Shown here in pieces: positions 1 through 7,462 of a stretch of DNA of 64,000 nt. The stretch lies in assembly GCA_900551095.1 (NCBI GenBank), contig URUJ01000001.1:62001-126000 (forward strand), read 5' to 3'. Below the pieces are notes generated by a model, which worked only from the letters and a program-made list of their open reading frames with translations, searched no databases and had not been told where the DNA came from. Within the stretch, counting starts at the first letter, position 1, and the number at the start of each line of letters is the position of its first letter. A program made the position numbers and the translations under genes. Origin of the DNA: an uncultured Anaerococcus sp. GTDB lineage: Bacteria > Bacillota > Clostridia > Tissierellales > Peptoniphilaceae.

Positions 1-185
1 TTTTTATTTGACACAAGTTCTCTAGCATAAGTAAAGTCAATAAAATCTTCGCCAGACATATATTTTTCACTAATATCGATTAATTTTAACATCCCATCTT
101 CTCTGTTATTATCAACTTTATTTAATAGCACATCTACGCCTAAACTTGCTGCTTTTCTGGCTGACATATGAGTTAACTTATTCAT
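1..185 (-). CDS. N-terminal part of an unrecognised protein, cut by the window edge
   Basis: A reading frame opens with ATG at 185 and runs off the left edge, giving about 61 residues that begin MNKLTHMSARKAASLG. A Shine-Dalgarno (GAAAGG) lies a few bases upstream of this ATG, so the start is well supported. The visible part is mostly helical and charged, without a signal peptide or membrane segment. The N-terminal style is loosely reminiscent of some clostridial radical-SAM proteins, but no cysteine motif is in view, so I do not assign a function. Confidence 0.6.
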   Translation of the reverse strand, partial: MNKLTHMSARKAASLGVDVLLNKVDNNREDGMLKLIDISEKYMSGEDFIDFTYARELVSNK

Positions 186-237
186 TACTTTTCCTTTCTA
201 TTATTTTCTCTTAGATAATATCTAAAAAATCTTATTT

Positions 238-552
238 TTAAAAAGATTTGTCATTATTTAATATATTAGCATCCTCTTTGCCCATAAAGTAAAGCTTTTT
301 AAGCTCTTTTTTATCCTGACTCAGAGTTTTAAGATTACCAATTGACTTTGGAGCTATTATTATCAGTTTATTTGCTTTTTCTAACTGTAATATTTCTTTT
401 AACGATTTATTATATGTACTTGCTCTGTTTTTTAATAAGTCGCCTATCTTTGGATGAGTTTTTTTCAAAAAATGATATAATTTTCTATCATCCTTTGGAT
501 GTCTAAAGAAATTTTTTGGTTTAGTTAAAACTACTACTAATTTATCACAACC
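238..552 (-). pseudogene. Remnant of a patatin-like phospholipase (C-terminal end only)
   Basis: The frame from 552 down to 238 encodes GCDKLVVVLTKPKNFF and later KELKKLYFMGKEDA, which match the end of YjjU-type patatin-like phospholipases: a GCDKV-VVLT strand and a final LY-x-G-x-EDA helix. The rest of the protein, including the GXSXG serine and the DGG aspartate, is absent. A stop codon sits directly before the first recognisable residue. Dropping one A at that point would join it to IEV, as expected if a frameshift had occurred. A 76-residue open frame starts inside the remnant at 468 but is unlikely to be a functional gene. Confidence 0.7.
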
Positions 553-643
553 TTACTTCAATAATTATTCCTACATTATTATTAACTGCGAATTATTTAA
601 CATATTTATATTATATAATAAAATACTTTAGCATGAAATAGTC

Positions 644-688
644 AAAAAAGAGACCTTTGCCTAAAATTTGGGCAAAAGTCTCTTTTTG
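644..688 (-). terminator. Rho-independent terminator of the NCS2 permease gene
   Basis: Arms at 644-661 and 671-688 form a long GC-containing stem (GAGAC/GTCTC core) around an 8-9 nt loop. On the minus strand it ends in a run of T. It lies just downstream of the permease stop, and could also work for plus-strand transcripts. Confidence 0.85.
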
Positions 689-715
689 TCTAACAAAATA
701 TAATTTTTACTAATA

Positions 716-2101
716 TTATTTTTCTAAAACTTCATCTAATAATGTTTCTTGTTTTTTATCAGCATCGGTTTCTGGAATAACTAAATTCATTATAATCGAA
801 GAAATTGCAGCTAAGACAACCGGAGAAACACCAATAGCATTTTTTAAAGCTTCTGGCATAAAGGTAATTCCTGCAGCATCAGCAGTAGAAACTATAGTTG
901 TAAAACCAAAACCGATAGCAATAGATATTCCTACTATGGATGTGTTTCTAACTGTGAGTGGTTGTTCAGTAATCATCCTAATTCCGTTCATAGTAATTGC
1001 AGCAAAAACAGAAAGAGTTGCTCCTCCTACTACTGGAGCTGGGATAGTTGTAAGTAGCGAAGATATTTTTGGCATGAAGCCTGCAATTAAAATAATTAAT
1101 CCTGCTTGAAAAAATACCTTTCTATTTATAACCTTGTTTACAGATACAATACCAGCATTTTGTGAAAATGTAGCTGTTGGCAAACATCCAATTAAAGATC
1201 CTACTATATTTGCCACACCAAAACCAACTATACCGCCTCTAAGCTCATCAGATGTTGGAGTCCTATCCATACCACCAATTGTAGTTGATGACATATCTCC
1301 AATTCCTTCAATACAGGTAACCATAAAAATAATTACAAAGGATATTATAGCTGATATATCAAACTTTAGCCCAAAATGAAGTGGAGCTGCTACAGAAAAC
1401 CAGCCAGCTTCTCTGACAGGTGATAGGTCAACCATATCAAAGAATAGTGCAATGATATAGCCAACAACCATAGCAAATAAAACTGAAGCAAGCTTGGTGA
1501 TTCCCTTTCCAAAGTGGTTAAGGCCTACGTTTACCACAAGGGTAATAATACCAACAAGCCAGTATTGCCACGCTCCCCAACCAGGCGCAGTCACTGATCC
1601 TGCTCCACCCATATTTGTAAGAGCAACTGGATAGAGTGTTAGACCTATAGCCAAAACAACAGTTCCTGATACAAGCGGTGGAAAAAACGGTGTTATGTAC
1701 TTAAGCGCAAGACCAAAAATTACAGATACTATCGCTCCTATAAGTTGACTACCTAAAACTACTGCAACAATCCCTGCAGGTCCTAAAGATTCAAATTGGC
1801 CACATAGGGCAATCATTGTAGGTACATAAGCGAAGGATACACCATAAATCATAGGTAATCTGCTACCCAAAATACCTATAGGATAAAGCATCAAAAATGA
1901 AGTTAGCGCTGATCCTATTAGAGCCATTTGCACAATTATGATGCTATCTGCATGGCTTAAGCCTGCCGCATCTGCAAAAATTAGAGCTGGTGCAACACAT
2001 CCTGCAATCATAGCAATTACGTGCTGTAAGGCAAGAGGGAAGGATTCTCTGAAAGGAACTTTTCCTTCAAACTGAAACAATTCTTTAAATTTACTTTCCA
2101 T
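716..2101 (-). CDS. NCS2-family nucleobase permease (xanthine/uracil type)
   Basis: A 461-residue integral membrane protein of the nucleobase:cation symporter-2 family, which import xanthine, uric acid or uracil with a cation. It has about 14 hydrophobic segments, the early FRESFPLALQHVIAM signature around residue 18, and the family's TATFSQNAGIVSVN segment in the C-terminal half, where QNxG contacts the substrate. The latter places it nearer the purine (PbuX/XanQ) than the uracil (UraA) branch, but the substrate is not proven. ATG at 2101 follows an AGGAGA ribosome site. It stands alone, and its 130-nt leader carries a terminator hairpin, so expression is probably attenuated. Confidence 0.9.
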   Translation of the reverse strand: MESKFKELFQFEGKVPFRESFPLALQHVIAMIAGCVAPALIFADAAGLSHADSIIIVQMALIGSALTSFLMLYPIGILGSRLPMIYGVSFAYVPTMIALCGQFESLGPAGIVAVVLGSQLIGAIVSVIFGLALKYITPFFPPLVSGTVVLAIGLTLYPVALTNMGGAGSVTAPGWGAWQYWLVGIITLVVNVGLNHFGKGITKLASVLFAMVVGYIIALFFDMVDLSPVREAGWFSVAAPLHFGLKFDISAIISFVIIFMVTCIEGIGDMSSTTIGGMDRTPTSDELRGGIVGFGVANIVGSLIGCLPTATFSQNAGIVSVNKVINRKVFFQAGLIILIAGFMPKISSLLTTIPAPVVGGATLSVFAAITMNGIRMITEQPLTVRNTSIVGISIAIGFGFTTIVSTADAAGITFMPEALKNAIGVSPVVLAAISSIIMNLVIPETDADKKQETLLDEVLEK

Positions 2102-2265
2102 TATCTCTCCTATTTTTATTTGGACAAAGAAAAAGCCACCAATGGTGACGAAAATTATTCATTTATCCTGGTTCTTACTTCAAAACGGCTAAAATTAGTA
2201 AATATAAATTAGTTTAATATCGGCCATTTCAAAATAAGTTATACATTTAAATATTTTTTAGTCAA
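2102..2265 (-). promoter_or_regulatory. Promoter and attenuator-like leader of the NCS2 permease
   Basis: On the minus strand a promoter TTGACT (2265-2260), 16-bp spacer and TATAAC (2243-2238) predicts transcription from about 2231. The leader starts with a 7-bp stem, AAATGGC (2229-2223) with GCCGTTT (2189-2183), enclosing an AT-rich segment with ACTAATTT twice. Further on, a hairpin at 2149-2135 (CACC/GGTG core) is followed by TTTTTCTTT, a complete intrinsic terminator about 30 nt before the ribosome site. This architecture is typical of riboswitch or antiterminator control. I cannot match it to the purine, preQ1 or guanidine consensus. Confidence 0.6.
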
Positions 2266-2392
2266 GTTATTTTATCCCTTTGTTTTCTCTGAAATTACGA
2301 GTTAAACTTTGAACTTTCCCAGTTTTTATTTTTTACTAAATGAAGTAAAATAAAAGAATAGTAGCGAAACTTAAAAGATGGAGAATCGATTA

Positions 2393-3400
2393 ATGAAATT
2401 AGTAATACCAGAAGATTATAAATCAAATGAGGATCTATATAGAACTCAAGTTTTAATAAAAGAAATAAAAGATTATTTCCAAATCAACCTAGCTAATAAT
2501 CTAAACTTAAAAAGGGTATCTGCCCCACTATTTGTATCAACAAAGTCAGGTTTAAATGATAACCTAAATGGAGTAGAAAAACCTGTAAGTTTCAACCTTC
2601 CTGAAGCTGATAACGAAAAGATGGAGATAGTTCATTCACTTGCTAAATGGAAAAGATACGCCCTTATGGAATATAAATTTAAAGACCATGAAGGACTTTA
2701 TACTGATATGAACGCAATCAGAGCCAGTGAAGAGCCTGATAACACCCATTCCTTTTACGTTGACCAATGGGACTGGGAACTTATTATAGATAAAGCTGAC
2801 AGAAATGAAACCTACCTAAAGCAAGTAGTTGAAACAATCTACAGGACTATGAAGAGCCTTGACGAATATCTATGTGGACTTATCCCTACAAGAAAAAAAC
2901 TATTGAAAGACCAAATCAGATTTATGTCAAGCGAAGAACTCTTGCAAAAATATCCAAATAAAACTGCCAAAGAAAGAGAAAGACTTGCAGCCAAGGAATA
3001 TGGTGCAATATTCTTATCTCAAATAGGCACAATCCTTTCAAATGGTGATAAGCACGACAACCGTGCACCAGACTATGACGATTGGTTATTAAATGGAGAC
3101 ATAATTGTCTATAATCCAGTTCTAGACGATGCCTTGGAACTTTCTTCAATGGGAATTAGAGTAGATAGCAACAGACTAAACGAACAGCTAAAACAATCAG
3201 GCAACCTTGATAGACTAAAATACGACTACCACAGAATGCTCCTTGACGATAAGCTCCCTCAAACTATTGGTGGAGGTATCGGCCAATCAAGGCTTTGTAT
3301 GTTCTTTTTACAAAAAGCCCACATCGGCGAAGTCCAAGTATCCTACTGGCCAGACGACCAAAGGAGAACCCTTGCCAACAAGGGCATACAACTCCTATAA
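2393..3400 (+). CDS. asnA: Aspartate--ammonia ligase (asparagine synthetase A)
   Basis: AsnA makes L-asparagine from aspartate, ammonia and ATP in the cytoplasm, using a class II aminoacyl-tRNA-synthetase-like fold. The protein is about 335 residues, the usual AsnA length. It contains the family hallmarks GLNDNLNGVEKPVSF, VHSLAKWKR, SFYVDQWDWE, RAPDYDDW, NPVLDDALELSSMGIRV and the C-terminal motif GGGIGQSRLCM (class II motif 3). A frame five codons longer exists from 2378, but the ribosome site GATGGAG overlaps that ATG and lies 9 nt before ATG 2393, so 2393 (MKLVIPEDY, as in homologues) is chosen. No T-box is visible in the short upstream region. Confidence 0.96.
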   Translation: MKLVIPEDYKSNEDLYRTQVLIKEIKDYFQINLANNLNLKRVSAPLFVSTKSGLNDNLNGVEKPVSFNLPEADNEKMEIVHSLAKWKRYALMEYKFKDHEGLYTDMNAIRASEEPDNTHSFYVDQWDWELIIDKADRNETYLKQVVETIYRTMKSLDEYLCGLIPTRKKLLKDQIRFMSSEELLQKYPNKTAKERERLAAKEYGAIFLSQIGTILSNGDKHDNRAPDYDDWLLNGDIIVYNPVLDDALELSSMGIRVDSNRLNEQLKQSGNLDRLKYDYHRMLLDDKLPQTIGGGIGQSRLCMFFLQKAHIGEVQVSYWPDDQRRTLANKGIQLL

Positions 3401-3406
3401 AAAAGA

Positions 3407-3453
3407 GGTGATGTTGAAGAATAGGTAAATCTATTCTGATCATCACTTTTTTT
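3407..3453 (+). terminator. Terminator after asnA
   Basis: GGTGATG (from 3407) pairs with CATCAC (to 3446), with an inner AGAATAG/CTATTCT stem, followed by seven T residues. This is a complete intrinsic terminator for asnA. Confidence 0.85.
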
Positions 3454-3971
3454 CTTATATATTTAGATTTAGCCTACACAATCCATAGTATTTTTCTTAG
3501 GAATTTTATTTTATCCATATTGTTCATAAAAATTGTATTACTTAATAAAGCTTGATATTTTTAATATTTTTTTCTTATGCATCTTTGTATTTTATGATAT
3601 CTAAATCCTTACCTAATTCCAAATCTTTTAATTTTTATAGTCCCATTGAATTTGGTGTTTTATTCTTACTTGACCTTCTAAAAAGTTTATCTTTTTTTAA
3701 CACACTATTTACTTACTTGATTAAATACTACTTTAATTTATTATACAATAGTTCTTGCAAGTGCAATTCTTTATTGCTGTCCCCTATGGAAAGAGCGTCC
3801 TAAAAATGGGATATTAAGATAAAATTATATTGAAAAATACGTAACATAACTATGAAATAGTTTTAGTAAAATTTTATAAAAGATAGTGGCTGAGTTGTGC
3901 TATTATTATGTATTTTCAATAGTTAAATTTATCTAGATAGAATATTGTTTTATATTTATCTAACATAATAT
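3454..3971. other. AT-rich intergenic region before the lanthipeptide genes
   Basis: About 520 bases without a convincing gene. A plus-strand open frame of 83 codons at 3552-3803 has a hydrophobic, phenylalanine-rich, low-complexity translation and no ribosome site, so I treat it as chance. The minus strand shows only short broken frames. The 9-mer ATTTATCTA occurs twice (3927-3935 and 3954-3962, 27 bp apart) just upstream of the lanthipeptide promoter and could be a regulator site. Confidence 0.5.
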
Positions 3972-4000
3972 TTGACAATTATGAAATATAGTGTTAAAAT
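3972..4000 (+). promoter_or_regulatory. Sigma-A-type promoter of the lanthipeptide precursor
   Basis: TTGACA at 3972-3977, an exact 17-bp spacer and TAAAAT at 3995-4000. The predicted start near 4007 leaves a leader of about 25 nt with a GGAG ribosome site. This is one of the strongest-looking promoters in the window and drives the precursor gene. Confidence 0.8.
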
Positions 4001-4031
4001 AAAATTAAAATAAAATTGAAAGGAGTATTGT

Positions 4032-4130
4032 ATGAATTTATTAGATCTTCAAAGAATATCAGCTGATTTACAACCTAGTGGATTTGCTAGCTTAATTAGC
4101 ATTGCATGCAGCACTGTTAGACCGTCATAA
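4032..4130 (+). CDS. Class III lanthipeptide precursor (RamS/LanA type)
   Basis: A 32-residue peptide starting MNLLDLQRISADLQ. The LLDLQ box is the hallmark of class III lanthipeptide leaders: SapB precursor RamS starts MNLFDLQ, and other class III leaders carry an equivalent ILELQ-type box recognised by the synthetase. The C-terminal part SGFASLISIACSTVRPS contains S-x-x-S-x-x-C, the spacing type cyclised to labionin or a lanthionine with dehydroalanine, plus further Ser/Thr. A GGAG ribosome site lies 6 nt before the ATG and a consensus promoter lies upstream. The next gene along is a lanthipeptide kinase-cyclase. The leader is unusually short. Recognised by motif and context; the mature product is unknown. 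Confidence 0.85.
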   Translation: MNLLDLQRISADLQPSGFASLISIACSTVRPS

Positions 4131-4138
4131 TTAGGTGT

Positions 4139-4189
4139 AGCAAAATAATAGTACTGTTTAATTGTATTAAATAGTACTATTATTTTGCT
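4139..4189 (+). other. 24-bp intercistronic RNA hairpin between precursor and synthetase
   Basis: Arms at 4139-4162 and 4166-4189 pair over 24 positions (one G-U wobble) around a 3-nt UGU loop. It begins 8 nt after the precursor stop codon. There is no T-run afterwards, so it is not a classical terminator. Hairpins in this position commonly protect the 3' end of an abundant lantibiotic-precursor mRNA or reduce read-through into the modification gene. The right arm also forms the first codons of the synthetase frame, which opens after a TAG at 4172-4174. Confidence 0.8.
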
Positions 4190-4420
4190 AATGGACATAA
4201 AAATGGAGATAGATCGAGCTATGGTAAATTTATTACCATATATCCTAAGAATGAAGACGAATTTGTTAAACATATAGAGAATTTATATCTTGATTTATAT
4301 AATTATGATGGTCCATTTATTCTATCTGATTTAAGATATAAAGATTGTAAATGTTTATATTATAGATATGGAAGTAATATTATAAATAGAACTTATGATA
4401 GAAAAGGAAATATATATAGG

Positions 4421-6376
4421 TTGATTGAGTATAATGGAATTAGTTATATAGATAAACCTAGACCATATTTCTATTTACCTGACTTCATTAACAATCCCAT
4501 AGAACAGAATGAAAATATTAGTAAAAGTAACAATCTTTTACTTAAATATAAAATTGATGAAGTATTGAAATTTTCTCCTATAGGCGGAGTTTATAAGGGC
4601 ATTCAAAAGGATACAAATTTAAAGTGTGCAATTAAAGAGTTTTACCCACACACAGCTATTGTTAATGAAAAAATAGATTCTTTATACTTATATTCTAAAG
4701 AAGTTAGTAATTTAAAAAAATTAAAAGAGTTTAAATTCATTCCAAATGTTATTGAACATTTTAAAGATTGGCAAAATTATTATATAGTCGAAGAATACAT
4801 ATCTGGAGAAAGTTTAGAAAATTACGTATCTAAGAACAATTCTATTATTTTAGAATCAGACTATAAAAAATCAATTAAATATATTTATGATGTAGTTAAT
4901 ATTTTGATTAAAGTTACTGAAAACATCGTATCTTTATATGAAAAGGGATATATATTTACAGATTTAGCTCCTGATAATATTATAATTAATAAAAACAGCG
5001 TACATTTTGTCGATTTAGAAAGTGTTTTTATGCTAAATGATAACAAAGAAGCTTTAAATTATACGATTAATTTTTTTAATTATTCAAATTCTAATGAAGA
5101 AAATATAAAATTAGTAATAACAAATTTGCTATTATATTGTTTCAATAAAAAATCTAAAGTTTACGATAGATTTACTCCTCGTCAAATACTAAATCCGATC
5201 ATTAGGAGATGTTATCAGGTTAATAATATTTTGGATTTAATAAATGAGATTAATGATAGTGAAACATCAATTTTTAGAATTAAGTTATTGCTTGAAGATT
5301 ACTCAAAAATGATGTTTTCTGCTATATCATCAGGCGTATGTAATGAAACTAATTTAGAACCTACAGAAAAAGAAATTTTTCAAGTTAAAAGTTCTATGAT
5401 TAGTAGTTTAGGATATGAATATAATATTCTTGAAAATAAAAATTCACTAGCATATGGAACTCTGGGACAATTTCTGGCTTTAAATTACATTTTTGATTAC
5501 AAATACAGTAGAGAAATATTTTTAGACTATATTAAAGATTATAGGTCAAATTCTTTTTTTTATGGTTATTCTGGATTATTATATATTTTAGATATAAATG
5601 CGATTAGATCTAATGATATAGTTGAAAAAATAATAGATAATATCGATTATACCGATAAAAGTCTTGATACTGGTATTTCTGGAATAGGGATATCTTTGTT
5701 ATATAATTATTTGGTGAATAAGAATATAAATACTCTAGAAGTATTAAGAAAAATATCATTGGCTTTAAAAGAAAATGAAGAGTTAGATAATTCTCTTGAA
5801 ACTGGAAGACTAGGAGTGAGCCTTTTTTATATTTATTACTATTATATATTTAAAGATTCTGAAGCTTTATCAATGGCGGAAAAGATCATAAATCAGGTCA
5901 TATTAGATTATAACGAAAATGGATACAAAAAGATTATATCTAATCATTTGGGAGACAATCATTATGAATATTATTTATCAAATGGTATATGTGGTCTTCT
6001 ATCTGTACTTGTAGAATTTACTGTCAAAACCAAGCAAAAGAAATATACTGATAATATTATTGAGTTTACTAAGCTATGTTTTGGGATATATAGTATTTCA
6101 TCAAGTTATTTTCATGGTAATGCAGGATTTTTATATACATTTTTCAGGATTATAAAAAACATAAATATATCGAATTATCTAGAAAAAAATATCCTTAATC
6201 AAATTAATAACTTTTATTTAGATATTACTAATACTATAATTAACGACGAAGTATATGACATTAGTTTTCAAGGTAATAAAAAAAATTTTCTAGGAGGTAA
6301 AGAGGGGATTTTTACTATTCTTGATATGGTCAATAGAAATGATGATAGTAAAAATATTTTCCCTTTTATTATATAA
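4421..6376 (+). CDS. Class III lanthipeptide synthetase (LanKC), N-terminally truncated
   Basis: Residue numbers count from TTG 4421. A Ser/Thr-kinase-like domain has lysine K72 (CAIKEF), catalytic D181 with N186 (FTDLAPDNIII) and metal-binding D198 (VDLES). A LanC-like cyclase domain follows, with GISGIGISLL, GRLGVSLF, NGICGLL and YFHGNAGFLY. It lacks the WCYG and CHG zinc cysteines, as in class III rather than class IV enzymes. LanKC phosphorylates precursor Ser/Thr, eliminates phosphate and cyclises onto Cys. Upstream of 4421 the same frame stays open to 4175 and encodes LanKC-like sequence (KFITIYP, GPFILSD, CLYYRYG, the end of the lyase domain). However, it has no ATG, GTG or TTG, and about 100 further N-terminal residues are missing. 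Either the gene is 5'-deleted or it starts irregularly. Confidence 0.8.
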   Translation: MIEYNGISYIDKPRPYFYLPDFINNPIEQNENISKSNNLLLKYKIDEVLKFSPIGGVYKGIQKDTNLKCAIKEFYPHTAIVNEKIDSLYLYSKEVSNLKKLKEFKFIPNVIEHFKDWQNYYIVEEYISGESLENYVSKNNSIILESDYKKSIKYIYDVVNILIKVTENIVSLYEKGYIFTDLAPDNIIINKNSVHFVDLESVFMLNDNKEALNYTINFFNYSNSNEENIKLVITNLLLYCFNKKSKVYDRFTPRQILNPIIRRCYQVNNILDLINEINDSETSIFRIKLLLEDYSKMMFSAISSGVCNETNLEPTEKEIFQVKSSMISSLGYEYNILENKNSLAYGTLGQFLALNYIFDYKYSREIFLDYIKDYRSNSFFYGYSGLLYILDINAIRSNDIVEKIIDNIDYTDKSLDTGISGIGISLLYNYLVNKNINTLEVLRKISLALKENEELDNSLETGRLGVSLFYIYYYYIFKDSEALSMAEKIINQVILDYNENGYKKIISNHLGDNHYEYYLSNGICGLLSVLVEFTVKTKQKKYTDNIIEFTKLCFGIYSISSSYFHGNAGFLYTFFRIIKNINISNYLEKNILNQINNFYLDITNTIINDEVYDISFQGNKKNFLGGKEGIFTILDMVNRNDDSKNIFPFII

Positions 6377-7462
6377 ATGGAAATTAAATTGTTAAGAAAG
6401 ATCAATTATTTAAATGAGGCATTATTGTTGGCTTCTTATATATGTAATTTCGGTATTACTAATGATTCCAATCTACCTATTAATTATGAAAAATTGTATA
6501 TTTCTAAAAATGAATTAGACTCGAAAAATAAAGAACTAATATCTTTTTTTAAGAATATAAGAACAGAAGCAAGGAATAAAATAAGTGATTATGATAAGAC
6601 AGGCATAAAAATTCTTTTTACAAATTTTAATGGCAGTGATATTCCAGAACCACTTTATTTTCTAATTTACCAGGCTTTGAATCAGAGTATAAAAGATTAT
6701 ACTGTAAATGAATTTTTGGAAATAATAATAAGCGAATTTTTAGAAAATATGATTTCTTTGGGATTTGATATTAAAAATATTTTTACTTTTGAAGAAATTG
6801 ATAAGTTGGTAATTTTTAGCGAAGCACAAAGATATATGATTTTTAAATTGTTAAATAATATTGGATCAATGACTAATTTATTATATAATTTTATTTTTGA
6901 CTTAGAAGAAATAATAAGAAAATATGAACATTTAATTATAAATAAATTAGATGCCTGCTATAAGGAGTTTTTAAAAAATAATATTGAAGATTATTATGAC
7001 ACATCTTTAAAATCAGTTATTAAAAATAATGACATTAATTATATAGAGTACAGCATTTTTATCCATTTGCCTAACAAGTATTGTTTTAGCGCATCCCAGC
7101 ACAAAGAAAAACTTGTTGGATATATATTCTTTGGCTTGTTGCCTATGTTATTAAGAGATGAACCTATTTCTATTAAAGATAGAAAGGATGATATGTTTAA
7201 TAAATTCAGTCTTATTTCTGATTATACAAGATTTAGCATAATTATTTTATTAGCTAACAAAAGAATGTATGGTAAAGAGCTTGCAGATAAGCTTGATTTA
7301 TCAACCGGTACAATTTCTTACCATTTATCATCTCTAATAAAAGAGGGCTTAGTTGTAACTAAAATTGAAGGTAAGAAAATTTATTATAGACTTAATAAGA
7401 AAGAATTAAATAAGATGGCCATATTCTTAAATCAAATTGGAGAAGATGCAAATGAAAAATAA
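6377..7462 (+). CDS. ArsR-like transcriptional regulator with long N-terminal domain
   Basis: 361 residues. The last 80 or so form a winged helix of the ArsR type (FSLISDYTRFSIIILL, then YGKELADKLDLSTGTISYHL for the recognition helix, then LVVTKIEGKKIYYRL for the wing). No cysteine metal site is visible in that helix. The first 270 residues are helical and charged, like the sensor region of large ArsR-family regulators in natural-product clusters; their ligand is unknown. The ATG directly follows the synthetase TAA without its own ribosome site, so translation is probably coupled. Position between synthetase and exporter suggests it controls this operon, possibly through the repeats upstream of 3972. 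Confidence 0.7.
   Translation: MEIKLLRKINYLNEALLLASYICNFGITNDSNLPINYEKLYISKNELDSKNKELISFFKNIRTEARNKISDYDKTGIKILFTNFNGSDIPEPLYFLIYQALNQSIKDYTVNEFLEIIISEFLENMISLGFDIKNIFTFEEIDKLVIFSEAQRYMIFKLLNNIGSMTNLLYNFIFDLEEIIRKYEHLIINKLDACYKEFLKNNIEDYYDTSLKSVIKNNDINYIEYSIFIHLPNKYCFSASQHKEKLVGYIFFGLLPMLLRDEPISIKDRKDDMFNKFSLISDYTRFSIIILLANKRMYGKELADKLDLSTGTISYHLSSLIKEGLVVTKIEGKKIYYRLNKKELNKMAIFLNQIGEDANEK

Noticed and set aside
2281..2392. T-box control of asnA
   Set aside because: The upstream region is too short and lacks AAGGTGG-type and specifier elements.
3552..3803. 83-codon plus-strand frame upstream of the lanthipeptide genes
   Set aside because: No ribosome site, low-complexity Phe/Leu/Ser translation, and no conserved motif; fits chance reading of AT-rich DNA.
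4049..4273. 74-codon minus-strand frame across the precursor and hairpin
   Set aside because: It is antisense to the precursor and synthetase, whose motifs (LLDLQ, KFITIYP) are convincing; no ribosome site.
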